The notes under the pieces: model-generated | Databases searched by the model: none | Told to the model about the DNA's origin: nothing | Seen by the model: the letters and a program-made list of their open reading frames with translations, nothing else | Position numbers and translations under genes: made by a program | Assembly: GCA_033026295.1 (NCBI GenBank) | Contig: CM065185.1 | Span: forward strand, 248,001 to 312,000 | Length of the DNA: 64,000 nt | Reading direction: 5' to 3' | Origin: Channa striata | Taxonomy: Eukaryota; Chordata; Actinopteri; Anabantiformes; Channidae | Shown: in pieces, positions 1-10,539 of the stretch | Position numbering within the stretch: position 1 is the first letter of the stretch | Layout of the letters: each line of letters begins with the position of its first letter

Positions 1-1150
1 ATTTTTTTGTGTTTTTTTTGCTTTTGTTTTAACACACTAATCATTGTGCAGGCCTATCCTGAGTTTTAAACTTTACCACTATAAGTACCAGACTCACAAT
101 TTAGGTCATTTACAAATATGCTTTTTATGTTCAGTAAATTTCTATTTTGACTATTATATTGTTTTCTTGTTTTTTTATGCATTAACAGAAAATAGGATTT
201 TGTGTGTTTAATGTATGTGATTTCTTTAATAGTTAACTTACATTTGCAACCAGATTATACTAATTATTCTGATTAAATACACCCCCTTGGGGTGCATTTT
301 TCTGTGCACATTTCAGAAATAATTATTGACACAGATTTAGTAAATGCCGTATTTTCACCAACAACTTATGGTAAAGTTAACATCACCAGTGTGAACGTCC
401 GCATATACATTAGAGATGTTCACCACATCTGTAAATTCACTAAAAAGAAGAAGCCATATTAGATTTTATCTTTGTTTGTAATTGCCTCGTCAAACTGAAA
501 AAGCTAATTTTCAAAAAGTTTGCTTGTCACATAATTTTGTAGATGTTTATTACATTTGCTAACCTGCTGCTCTATAAAGACAGCATCTCAGTTAGAAAGG
601 TGGCTTGCCGAGTTGACATGTGTGACATCCTTTGGTGAGTCCTTTGGTTCATGTCAGTTTGACATTTTACACTGCTTGGGAAAAAGCAATGTTATTCCTG
701 ATAAAATGTGGTTTAGTAGCGTTTTTAATGGCAGTGTTTTGTAAGACATTTCTAGAAGCAGTATACTGTGCAGCAACCACACATCTATCAATTAGCTTGC
801 CACATGCATCAGGTGGTAGAGGGCTACTGTTCTGAACTTCTGAACTTCTGGAGGCAAGATGCAGAGCCAGAGATGAATTTATCCAACAAGAATGGGTAAT
901 CTTGACTCTGTAGGTCACATAGCGATAAGCAGGTACACGCACACACACACTTACTTATTCTCTTAACTGTCTCTGCAATTAAATGAAACCCCTGAAGAGC
1001 TATACGCTGCTCACAAATCAGTGACGTAAACCCAGTATGCCTGAGTAACAAATCTTTTCAGTTTTAATTTCTTTATCTTAAAAAGAATTACTGATATCAT
1101 TGTTATCGATGTAGTCACTTTAATGTTCCTCTGTTTTGATGATCATATGC
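1..1150. other. AT-rich sequence, nothing recognised
   Basis: Low-complexity T-rich and AT-rich DNA downstream of the last recognised map4 exon, probably intron or 3' flank. The short ORFs on both strands lack any family resemblance or splice context. The final map4 exon was looked for here and not found. Confidence 0.4.
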
Positions 1151-1154
1151 TTTG

Positions 1155-1360
1155 AATACACATTTACATTTAGCAAATGCTTTTATCCAAAGCAACTTAC
1201 AGAGTAATTTGGTACACATGCACATATACGCTGGCTGCCAAGCATGGTGCTCATCTGGCCCTCCGGGAGCAACTTGGGGTTCAGTGTCTTGCCCAAAGAC
1301 ACTTCGACATGCAGTAGAGAGGGACTGGGGATGGTTACAAACTGAGCCACAGCTGTTCGT
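1155..1360 (+). repeat. Short dispersed repeat, copy 1
   Basis: Shares a diagnostic core with copies at 5033, 14185 and 18905: a stretch about ctggctgccaagcatggtgc, then gagcaacttggggttcag, a gacacttcgacatg segment, and a GGGGAT-type end. It begins with a 'tttacatttagcaaatgc' type segment. The family is common in teleost genomes and is non-coding, although it often yields spurious ORFs. Confidence 0.6.
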
Positions 1361-1361
1361 C

Positions 1362-2598
1362 TAATAATCTAATATCTAATCTACTACTAACTAATCATCC
1401 TTTTCCACTTCACTCTATCCTGGGCATCTTCCACTCTGACACCAGCTAACCTCATGTCCTCTGTTAAGACATCCATATATCTCCTCCTTGGTCGTCCTCT
1501 TGCCCATCCCCAACATCCTTCTACCAAAATATTCACTATGCCTCCTCTGCACATATCCAAACCATCTCAGTCTGGCCTCTCTGACTTTGTTGCTAACACA
1601 GGCAACGTGCGCTGTCCCCCTGATGTGCTCGTTCCTAATTCTGTCCAACCTTGTCACTCCTAAGGAGAACCTCAACATCTTCATCTCTGCTGCTTCCATC
1701 TCTGCCTCTTGTCTCTTTCTCACTGCTACTGTCTCCAACCCATAGAGCAGAGCTGGTATCACCACTGTCTTGTACACCTGTCCTTTGAGTCTTGCTGACA
1801 CTCTGTCACACAACACTCCTGACACTTTCCTCCACAGCTCCACAGGTACGTCATCAGGACCAACAGCCTTTCCGCTCTTCATCCTTTTCAGAGCCTTCCT
1901 CACCTCATCCTTTCTAATCTTTGCTATTTCCTGCTCCACAACATCCACATCTTCCTCCCTTCTTTCCCTGTCATTTTCCTCATTCATCAGCTCCTCAAAA
2001 TACTCCTTCCATCTTCTCTGCACACTCTCCTGGCTTGTTAGCACCTTTCCATCTCTGTCTTTAATCACCCTTATCTTTTGCACATCTTTCCCATCCCTAT
2101 CTCTCTTTCTGGCTACCCTGTACAAGTCCTTCTCTCCTTCCTTTGTGTCTAACCTGTCATACAGCTCATAGTAAGCTTTCAATTTGGCCTTTGCCACCTC
2201 CCTCTTTACTCTGCGCTGCAGTTCCTTGTACTCTTTCTACTTTTCTCAGTCCTTTCTACATCCCACTTCCTTTTAGCTAACCTCTTCCTCTGGATGCAGT
2301 CCTGTACTTCCTCATTGCACCACCAAGTGTCTTTATCTTCTTTCCTCCTTCCAGATGACACACCAAGCACCTTCCTACCTGTTTCCCTGATTACCTCTGC
2401 TGTAGTTTCCCAGTCATCTGGAAGCTCTTCCTGACCACCCAAAGCCTGTCTCAACTTCTGCCTGAATTCCTCAGAAGTTTCTTCATTCTTTAGCTTCCAC
2501 CACTTGGTCTTCTTTTCTGTCTTTCCTCTTTTCTTGTTCCTGACCACCAGAGTCATCTTACACACCACCATGCGGTGCTGTCTGGCTACACTCTGGCT
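1362..2598 (-). mobile_element. RTE-clade LINE copy A, internally deleted
   Basis: On the minus strand it encodes the end of the endonuclease domain and the linker (MVVCKMTLVVRNKKRGKTEK, then WWCNEEVQDCIQ; 2571-2206). After a frame break comes the start of the reverse transcriptase region (GEKDLYRVARKRDRDG, KAVGPDDVPVELW; 2197 downwards). At about 1835 the sequence jumps to RKVSGVLCDR and the C-terminal part (LRWFGYVQRRHSEY). The whole RT palm with its FADD motif is missing. The 5' part of the endonuclease is also absent. The element ends in a degenerate AGT-rich tail near 1362-1395 but lacks the usual GGCGACCCC 3' motif. It is inactive and lies in the same orientation as map4. Confidence 0.85.
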
Positions 2599-2599
2599 A

Positions 2600-3026
2600 C
2601 AATGAATCTAATAATCATAATGCTTTACATAATGGTAAATCAATACCAAGTTAATTTTTACTGTATGTGTATATTAATATTAACCCAAACCCTAATCCTT
2701 AAAAGTAATACGTTACTCAAATTATCAAATAAATTTAGTAAAGAAAAAGTATATTATTTGCTTCTCTGTATGAAAATGTAATGAAGTAACTGAAATACTA
2801 GCACATATCTATTCCCCAATATTTAACAGCCTTAAGTAAATGTACTTAGTTACTTTTGACCAATTCTAGTAAGAGCAATATTTATGTAAAGATAAGAGTA
2901 TGTGATAAGTTGGAGGGTGGTGAATTTTTCATCACTGTAACCTCATTTAAACCTTGCAATAATGTTAACAGGACAAGGGTAGCAACAGAAAGATGGGGCT
3001 GTTTGTGTATTTATGTTCACACTTAC
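2600..3026. other. AT-rich sequence, nothing recognised
   Basis: Intron or 3' flank between RTE copy A and the map4 tail exon. No exon, repeat or regulatory element was recognised. Confidence 0.4.
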
Positions 3027-3213
3027 TTGTTTTAGCGACGGCTTTGTCTAAGCTAAGGGGCTCCCTCAGTCCATCTCCCCCAAAAGGAGTGTGCTCCTTC
3101 ACCCCATTCTCTTTAGCAACACCTCCTGGTGCTGTTGCTTTAGTAACACCTGCTGGTCCTGTTATGGGAGTACCACTTAGGGGTGAAGGTGTCTTCTCCT
3201 CTGCTTTCTCCTC
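3027..3213 (-). CDS. map4: map4 C-terminal tail exon
   Basis: A 187-nt exon with acceptor ttgggcttgcag (3214-3225). The likely donor ACAA|GTAAGT at 3027/3026 is a consensus site. It encodes about 62 residues: EEKAEEKTPSPL, a Gly/Ala/Thr-rich middle with SGTPITGPAG, then LSLDKAVAKT. This resembles the acidic and Gly/Pro-rich tail after the MAP4 repeats. If the donor is not used, the frame continues to a stop at about 2965, adding some 20 unlike residues. Use of the donor would require one more short terminal exon below 3027, and none was recognised. A UG-rich tract precedes the acceptor. Confidence 0.75.
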
Positions 3214-3251
3214 CTGCAAGCCCAATATAAACACAGAAAGACAGGAGCAAG

Positions 3252-3292
3252 GACACATGCACGCGCGCACACACAGACACACACACAGGACC
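3252..3292 (+). repeat. CA/CG microsatellite near tail-exon acceptor
   Basis: A CA-rich tract with an interrupting CGCGCG run. In the map4 transcript it reads as a UG repeat about 40-80 nt upstream of the acceptor at 3214. Confidence 0.8.
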
Positions 3293-3417
3293 CTATGTTC
3301 TTTAGTGTACTCCCATGCCACCACACCACCTAGTGGTTTTAGCCAGTAAAAGCACAATGAGTCAGCAAAACCAAAGTAGTTAGTCTTATAGATAATGAAT
3401 GACTGTGTGAAATTAAC

Positions 3418-3527
3418 CTTGTGTCCATTGGTCTGTCCGTTGCCTGGCCCCACATTGTCCAGAGATCCAATCTTAGACTTGGCCTTAATGCTTAGTTTAT
3501 GAGACTCAATCTTTACGTCACCACCAC
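3418..3527 (-). CDS. map4: map4 tubulin-binding repeat 4
   Basis: A 110-nt exon with acceptor ttttttaccccag (3528-3540) and donor CACAAG|GTTAAT at 3418/3417. It completes the repeat 3 turn (GGGD), then encodes VKIESHKLS, KAKSKIGSLDNVG, and PGNGQTNGHK. VKIESHKL and KIGSLDNV are hallmarks of the last repeat in the family. The fourth PGGG is replaced by PGNG. It leaves in phase 0 for the tail exon. Confidence 0.93.
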
Positions 3528-3608
3528 CTGGGGTAAAAAAGAATGAAACTAGAAGTAGAGTTTAAAATGAGGAAATTAAGGATAAGAGAAAACATATTTA
3601 GGTCAAAC

Positions 3609-3690
3609 CTGGCTTGTGTTTGATGTTGTCCTTGGAGCCGCATTTGGATGTCACCTTGCTCACATCTACCTTCTTATTCAGGATCTGGAC
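3609..3690 (-). CDS. map4: map4 tubulin-binding repeat 3
   Basis: An 82-nt exon with acceptor gtattccgcag (3691-3701) and donor AGCCAG|GTTTGA at 3609/3608. It encodes VQILNKKVDVS, KVTSKCGS and KDNIKHKPG, with the rest of the PGGG turn supplied by the next exon. The 82-nt length and phase are the same as in tau exon 11, which shows the ancient intron positions are kept. The KCGS cysteine is present. Confidence 0.95.
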
Positions 3691-3699
3691 CTGCGGAAT

Positions 3700-5030
3700 A
3701 CAAGTTCAATAACCACTCTGTCTACCTAAAATAGTCACTGTTATCCATTGTTATCCACCTGATGCATTTACAGTGAGGAAGACTTTCAGTACCAAGCAAC
3801 TGGATTTGTAAGAAAATGCACAGACACAACTCAACACAAACATAGCAACTTTATACTAACTTTGCTAGATTCGCTACTTGGATCTGAAATATCTGTGGCA
3901 AGGTTCACTTTTGTTTTCTTAGGCTGGTAAAATATGCACCATTTATTCATGTACATCTGGCAGAATCAGAGCAGGCAGCCACATCAAGAGAATAGTTGGA
4001 CACTAGTAGATTTTCTCCCCAAGGAAAGTCATAAGGAAAGGAGAGTGTGTTCTGAGGTCAGATTTGATGAGAGACAGGACTAATAGTCACCCATTTGTGA
4101 CCCTATTATATTCATAACATATTAGAAGAAACACACTTGTGACTTCAATAAACAGAGATTTTTATTATTGATCAAAATTAATCATTGTAAAAATGCTACT
4201 GTTTTCTGTGACATTTGTTTGGTCTCTACTGTATTAATTCAATGTCACTACAGTAAGATACCATCAAACAAAATTACAATTTTAGAACATACTCTCAGAC
4301 AATACACACAGACCATGTTTAAGCCTACAGAGGATTACCTTCATAAAATCTATGAAACTTTATAAAAATTTCCAATTTCTCTGTTATAACAGCCACAACA
4401 ACAAGCCCAGAACTACAAGCAAGTCCATTTGCCACTGAACCGCAATTCTGGAATAACCATGAGCCATGGACACACTTTGTTTGTTGATGCTCTAGTTGTT
4501 AGATTCTGAGTACCAGGGGCTTATGTTTTGTCATATTTCCTCTGTGGTTGTGGTGGCTGGTGAAAATTTTTGAAAAAAAAAATTTATTTCGGGGTGACAG
4601 TCAGATTTTGTGAATCTGACTAGCATTAAATCTGAAGAAACATTACAGTGTAGCAGGTTTTTAGATTAGATGAAAACAAGGTGCAAGAAGACAGGCAAAA
4701 AGACCTGTGGTCAGTTGAATATAAGTGAAATCAATCCGACATGGAAAAGGTGGAAGCCATTAAAGTGGTAATGAGATTGCTTTCATTCTTCATTACTTTG
4801 AAAATGATAACCTTTCATGTGTGTGTTTGATATGAGTAGAAAAGGCTTTCTTTACTGTAGTTAAGCTCGCTGATGGATGCCCACTATAAATAATAATAAC
4901 AATACATCATCTTGTTGTGTGGATCAAATTAGGGAGAAAATAACATTTATGGATACAGTATGCTGATTCTAAGGATCACACGTATTAAATCCTCTCGTGG
5001 TTGTTTAAACAAGGATACTCTTTGCAGAAC
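3700..5030. other. map4 intron, no further feature seen
   Basis: Intron between repeat 2 and repeat 3 exons. ORFs here (for example 4168-4365) are short and lack exon borders or family resemblance. AT-rich unique-looking DNA. Confidence 0.4.
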
Positions 5031-5032
5031 TG

Positions 5033-5275
5033 TAAATGGTCTGCACTTATATAGCGCTTTTCTACCTGTTGCTACTCAAAGCATTTTACACTGCTTTTTA
5101 TTTACCCAATCACACTCATATGGTGGGGGAGCTGCTATGCAGCTGGCCAATGAAGCACATAAGTGGGGGTTCAGTGTGTTGCTCGAGGACACTTCAACAG
5201 AGGAGCTGGGGATTGAACCAATAATTGTAGGATTGGTAAACAACTGTTCTACCTCTATCTGTTGCTGTGTTGATA
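5033..5275 (+). repeat. Short dispersed repeat, copy 2
   Basis: Begins with the TATATAGCGC-type head (cacttatatagcgcttttct), then gggttcagtgtgttgctcga, gacacttcaacag and a ggggattgaacc end. This is the most complete copy of the family seen here. The ORF over it is incidental. Confidence 0.65.
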
Positions 5276-5495
5276 CAAACTAATTGGGACTATATGAGTT
5301 CAGCTACGCTGAATCAAATTTCCAAACATTTACATAAATTCCACTTTTCCCCCTTTATGACCAATCTGGTATTTTTTCTGTTTGAGACAGTAAAACAGAC
5401 TTCCAGTTGAGTTAAGTATTGAGCTAGACAGCCTGAATGAGGCTAAATTTACATAAAATGTACTAGAGTCTGCTTCCAGCTCCAGCAGTACTTAC

Positions 5496-5588
5496 ATTCC
5501 CACCTCCAGGGACATGTTTGATATTGTCTTTGGAGCCACAGCGAGATGTGACATGGCTGAAGTCCAACTTTTTGTGCAGGATCTGAAC
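5496..5588 (-). CDS. map4: map4 tubulin-binding repeat 2
   Basis: A 93-nt exon with acceptor aacatctctttag (5589-5601) and donor GGGAAT|GTAAGT at 5496/5495. It encodes exactly 31 residues: VQILHKKLDFS, then HVTSRCGS, then KDNIKHVPGGGN. The length and phase equal the 31-residue repeat exon of tau and MAP2 (tau exon 10 class). The VQI hexapeptide-like start, the RCGS cysteine motif and PGGG are all intact. The 93-nt exon can be skipped in frame, and the equivalent tau exon is alternatively spliced to give 3- and 4-repeat forms. The donor here matches consensus strongly, which would favour inclusion. Confidence 0.95.
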
Positions 5589-5601
5589 CTAAAGAGATGT
5601 T

Positions 5602-8184
5602 ACAAAGATAAGAAGGATAATAAGAAATAATAAAGTAAGTAAGTAGGAAATAAACATGTGACAGGAAGAGCAATACAGACAAATAGCAGCACAAGTAAAC
5701 AAAAAAAACTGAGAAGAGAAGAGTTTCTGCCATCCAGATCAAATGATAACTCCCACAAATGACCTCTGAGTAACGTGATAATTAAGTCAGTGAATTGATG
5801 ACAGCTAAATAATTGTGAGACAGACAGATTAAAGAAAATGCTTGTGAATTCTAGAGAAATTAATACTGATTCACTAATTAAAAAGGGATACAGGCACAAG
5901 AATAACAGATTACTACCAACAAAATTCAAAATTCAAAAACTAGAAAAAGCAAAGCAAAAATACTAGAACACAGAAACAGAATTTAACTGAATTTAATTGG
6001 ACAGTTTTGTGCTAATGCACACTATCATGAGAACTGAAAACATGTTTTTGTTTTTAACTAAACTGTATACAACTTGCAGAAGGGAGAGTTTTAGAGAGAT
6101 ATTTGTAGATGATTAGAATGGCATATGTTTAATATTCAACTCATGTTTTGACTACAAGTAGGTTAAATAAATTTGAATTGGTAAGGTTGACTTGACTTGG
6201 CTCAGGTCTTATCTAACTTGGCCCCCTTTAGGGTCTCCAACTCTACCGAAACAATGGGTTTTATAAGCCACTCAAAGGAATAACCCTGCCATTATTGTCT
6301 CTTTGATCATCACTGTCTGATCCCAAATTTCTGCCACGTGTTTCTAGTCAGACCTTACATACAACATAGCACTGCCTGCATCAGGTTCAAACTGACTCAA
6401 CTTAACAGCAATTTTTCAAGCCAGCTGTGCTATGCCAACAGTTCTATAGCACTGCATTGACTCCTTGACTTAGATTTTTTGCTTGCGGTACCACTTTGTT
6501 GGGGTACAACTTCGTACATAACTTTGGATATAAAGTGTCTGTCAAATGACTTATTATGAAGCATATTCCGATTAAATAGTGAGTTGTTTTTCTAGTTCTT
6601 TTACAAAAAGGATGAAACCACATATCCTACATGATGTATTTCCTTTCTAAGCAGCTTCATTGCTTCTGCCATCATTGTAAAAAGCCCTACAGCAGATGTA
6701 ATACATCTTCATCCATTCTACTCATCTCTGTCTTAGCTTTTTTGTTCAGGATGTAAATGGCATGATGACGCAGGTTGCAGAGCAAAAGATGACTCACTGA
6801 GTAGTTACCACAAATGAACTTGATGTGTGAGCAGAGACACACAAGCACACACATACACACATACACACATTACAAACCCCACATTTACAATGAACAAACA
6901 AACAGCCAGGGTTTAAAATGCTCTCTTTCTATTTTCCCTCTAATAGAACATTGTAAACATACTACTTGATTCTCGTATATCTGTAGAAGCTGCAGGGTGG
7001 TGGTTCATGGTGCCTGGTTCTATTGAGCTTAAAAAACAAAAAAAGACCACTGCAGCATGCTTAAAATGTTACCATGCAGCAACAAGAAAGAAAGAAAAAA
7101 AAAAGAATTTAGTGAAATTGAGTGAAAGCAACAGGGCACATTTCACTGCCATGTCATGAAATTTGACATTACTGTGAAATGTGCCGCATAACTAAAAGTT
7201 TCATAACAAAGTCTCAGGATGCCTTTGTGCTGGTTCATGGACAAGAAGAGATCTTCTTCAGCTGTTTGCAGACCTTTTACAACCACTGACTACATACAGC
7301 ACTGAAGTCACTGTAGCAGTGGAGGTAATGGATCACACAGACTGTTATAATATACAGGCAAAGGCAAAAATCAACCTTAACAGGTTGCTGTTGTTAATCA
7401 GTTTTATTTTTGTACAAGGAAAAACATGCCAAAAAATAGGCCAAAATAGGTCATCTGTTTGTTGAAAGTGATGAAATTGGAAAACATTTGTAAGTTGATT
7501 AATTATATTGAACACTATGTGAAGTTCAGTTAATGTATATCTTATGGGGTGATGGAAATGACAATTTAAATGAGAAAAAATCACTGAGTTTAGGTTGAAT
7601 GCACAACAAGTCCAGGAACATTAATCTGTAACAATGCATCAAGTGTTTGTTTGAATTCAATATACCTAATACAATAATTTATTATTGCAAAGGCCAATTA
7701 GCTATAGAGGAGTTTTGAGGACAATCACAGAGCATTGGAGTAGAAAAATGTATATATGCCTACAGAAATGCAAAATTATATCATACACAAACTGAGCACA
7801 GAACATAAACTACTTTTCAAGTTGATCCTCAAATAGATTCTCAGTTTTTGGGGGGAATTTATAGTCTATGTGCATGCATAGTGCATCTCACTTGTCACAT
7901 TTGGAAAACCATCTTTAGTGTATAGTTCACCTAATGATGACGTAATTAGAGTGGCAGTTTATAATTAACTATCTTTCTTATATGAATTTTAAAGAACTTG
8001 GTCATGTAAAACTGGTGGTGCTGGAAATGTTCCTTTTAATCTGTTTTGTTATGTGTCAACTGACAGCAAACTTAACAGCAAACAGCAATGTGGTGTTGTA
8101 GGTGAATGTAGAATTTGCTGTATACACATTGAATGCAGAAGAAGGTAGAAGGATCTACTAGTGTGTGAGGTTGTAGACACTCAC
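5602..8184. other. map4 intron, mostly unannotated
   Basis: Intron between the spacer exon and repeat 2. The only clear features are a CA-type microsatellite at 6838-6873 and A-rich runs near 7085. No coding segment or known transposon was recognised in the remainder. Confidence 0.4.
6838..6873 (+). repeat. CA/CACAT microsatellite
   Basis: Interrupted ACACAC and CACATACACAC units in a row. A simple repeat inside a map4 intron. Confidence 0.75.
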
Positions 8185-8244
8185 TCTGGCCTTGCTGGGA
8201 GGGGTGGAAGGGTCTGATGTCTTGTTGTTCGGGGTGGACGAGAC
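8185..8244 (-). CDS. map4: map4 spacer exon between repeats 1 and 2
   Basis: A 60-nt exon in phase 0 at both ends, with acceptor gttttctccccag (8245-8257) and donor CCAGA|GTGAGT at 8185/8184. It encodes VSSTPNNKTSDPSTPPSKAR, a hydrophilic Ser/Pro/Thr linker. In tau, repeat 1 joins repeat 2 directly, whereas MAP4 has a spacer here, so this exon supports MAP4. It is frame-neutral and may be a cassette. The 3' end of an L2 LINE in the same orientation lies about 400 nt upstream. Confidence 0.75.
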
Positions 8245-8647
8245 CTGGGGAGAAAACCACCCCCTGGTCAATACAACCTCCAGCCAACCACACAACCACA
8301 ATAGGCCATAATACAACAAGGTGAGAGAGCAGGTGAAGGGGTAGACGCAAAGGACTGATTAAATGAAAGTGGGGTTGCATTTTTAGGGTTGCAGATAGAT
8401 TATTATATATTACGTTAATTTCAAAAGTGTGCACATTTTAGCCTCTAGGTCATCTACGTGCGAGCAGAAGTGGAGCTGTGGGGAACTTAGCCGTAACTTC
8501 TGTAAAAGATGTCAGGAGCAAGGCATTTGCAACTTCTTTACTGAACGTCTTGGAACACACACAAAAAATATTACATTGTATCTTCTTTTTTTTTGTGCAT
8601 TCCTGTTTCTTTTCCTATCTAACTTTTTCTGCATTAACCACCACGGC

Positions 8648-10537
8648 CGTTCAATTCAATTCAATTCAACTTTATTTATATAGCGCCAATTTACAACAAG
8701 GTCATCTCAGGGCACTTTACATAATAAAGTCAAGACTATACAAACAGGTAGAGAAAACCCAACAAATCCCCCTTGAGCAAGCCATAGGCAACAGTGGAGA
8801 GGAAAAACTCCCTTTAACGGAAGAAACCTCCAGCAGAACCAGGCTCAGGGAGGACGGCCATCTGCCTTGACCGGTTGGGCAGAGTGGAAAGTGGAGAGAG
8901 AAAAGAACAGAGCAACAAAAGCAACAACAAAACATTGAGCAGGTTAATAGGACCAGTAGCTGCACACTGGAGGACACACAGCGCCAAATCCGGGGACACC
9001 TGTGGACAGGGGAGAGAGAGGGGGAAAGAGAGGGAGAGAGACGACTACGGGACAAAGAAGACACAGAGTTAATGTCATACAGTGGTGACAATATAGATGT
9101 GGGGTGAGAGGAGAGAATGAAGAGAAGAGGAAGTGGCACAGTGCAGAGTCCCCAGCAGTCTAAGCCTATAGCAGCATGACTATAACCAACTATAAGCTTT
9201 ATCAAAGAGGAAGGTTTTGAGCCTAGTCTTAAAAATAGGGAGGGTGTCTGCTTCCCGAATCTGGACTGGGAGCTGGTTCCACAGGAGAGGAGCTTGATAG
9301 CTAAAGGCTCTGCCTCCCATTCTATTTTTGGAAATTCTGGGAACCACAAGTAGGCCTGCATTTTGGGACCGAAGTGGTCTAGTAGGATGATATGGTACTA
9401 AGAGATCTTTTAAATATGATGGGGCTTGGCCGTTTAAAGCTTTATAGGTAAGAAGAAGGGTTTTAAATTCTATTCTGCATTTAATTGGAAGCCAATGGAG
9501 AGAAGCTAATGAAGGTGAAATATGATCTCTCTTACCAATCCCAGTCAGTAATCTTGCTGCAGCATTTTGGATTAATTGGAGGCTTTTAGAGAGTTACTGG
9601 GGCAGCCTGAAAGTAGAGAATTACAATAGTCCAATCTAGAAGTAACAAATGCATGAACCAATTTTTCAGCATCGCTTTGGGACAGGATGCTCCTAATTTT
9701 GGCAATGTTCCGTAGGTGGAAGAAGGCTGTTCTAGAGATTTGCTTTATCTGTGAGGTAAATGACAAATCCTGGTCAAAAATGACTCAAGATTCCTTGCAG
9801 TACTACTGGGGACAAGAGTTATGTTGTCTAAAGTAGCGATATGGTTAGAAAACATGTCTCTTAGACTATTAGGCCCAAATACAATAACTTCAGTTTTATC
9901 TGAGTTTAGAAGAAGAAAATTATACGTCATCCAGTCCCTTATATCTTTAAGACATGCTTGTAGTTTGAGTAATTTATTTGTTTCATCAGGTTTCATAGAT
10001 AGATATAACTGCGTGTCATCAGCGTAGCAGTGAAAATTTACAGAGTGTTTTCTAATAATGGTACCAAGGGGAGACATATATAGAGTAAAGAGTATTGGTC
10101 CTAATACAGAGCCTTGTGGAATTCCATAACTAACTTTTGTGTATGTCGAAGATTCATCATTAACGTGAGTAAATTGGAATCTATCTGATAGATCGATTTA
10201 AACCAATTTAGTGCTGTTCCTTTAATTCCAATTACATGTTCTAGTCTCTGTAATAATATTCTGTGATCAATGGTGTCAAATGCAGCACTAAGATCTAGCA
10301 GAACTAGTATAGAGACAAGTCCGTTATCTGAAGCCAGAAGAAGATCATTGGTGACTTTAATCAGTGCGGTTTCTGTGCTATGATGAACTCTAAATCCTGA
10401 CTGAAATTCTTCAAACAAGTCGTTTCTGCGCAGGTGGTCACATAATTGCTTTACAACTACTTTTTCAAGTATTTTAGAAATAAAAGGGAGATTGGATATT
10501 GGTCTGTAATTGGCCAAGACATCTGTGTCCTTCTTAA
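8648..10537 (-). mobile_element. L2-clade LINE, 5'-truncated, with full 3' UTR
   Basis: Minus-strand reading gives RT segments typical of fish L2/CR1-group LINEs: NYRPISNLPFISKILEK, FQSGFRVHHSTETAL and LLDLSAAFDTIDH (10517-10101). The catalytic box CYADDTQLYLS (10077-9745) and SQIKQISRTAFFHLRNIAKI (9766-9572) follow. Frame breaks separate these blocks, so it is inactive, although the YADD box is intact. The long 3' UTR (to about 8648) ends in the repeated TTCAA tail (as TTGAA on the element strand). The endonuclease is absent because of 5' truncation. It lies in the intron between the repeat 1 and spacer exons, in the same orientation as map4. Confidence 0.85.
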
Positions 10538-10539
10538 GT

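Noticed and set aside
1770..2171. Plus-strand Ser/Leu-rich ORF of 133 codons
   Set aside because: Antisense of RTE copy A; similar shadows occur opposite every RTE copy.
1..3026. Terminal map4 exon
   Set aside because: No short minus-strand exon with acceptor, right phase, MAP4-like ending and polyA signal was seen; it probably lies outside the window.
8429..9361. ORFs of 84-214 codons around the L2 3' UTR
   Set aside because: This stretch is the non-coding L2 tail, and the same sequence recurs at 25735-26072 with different ORFs.
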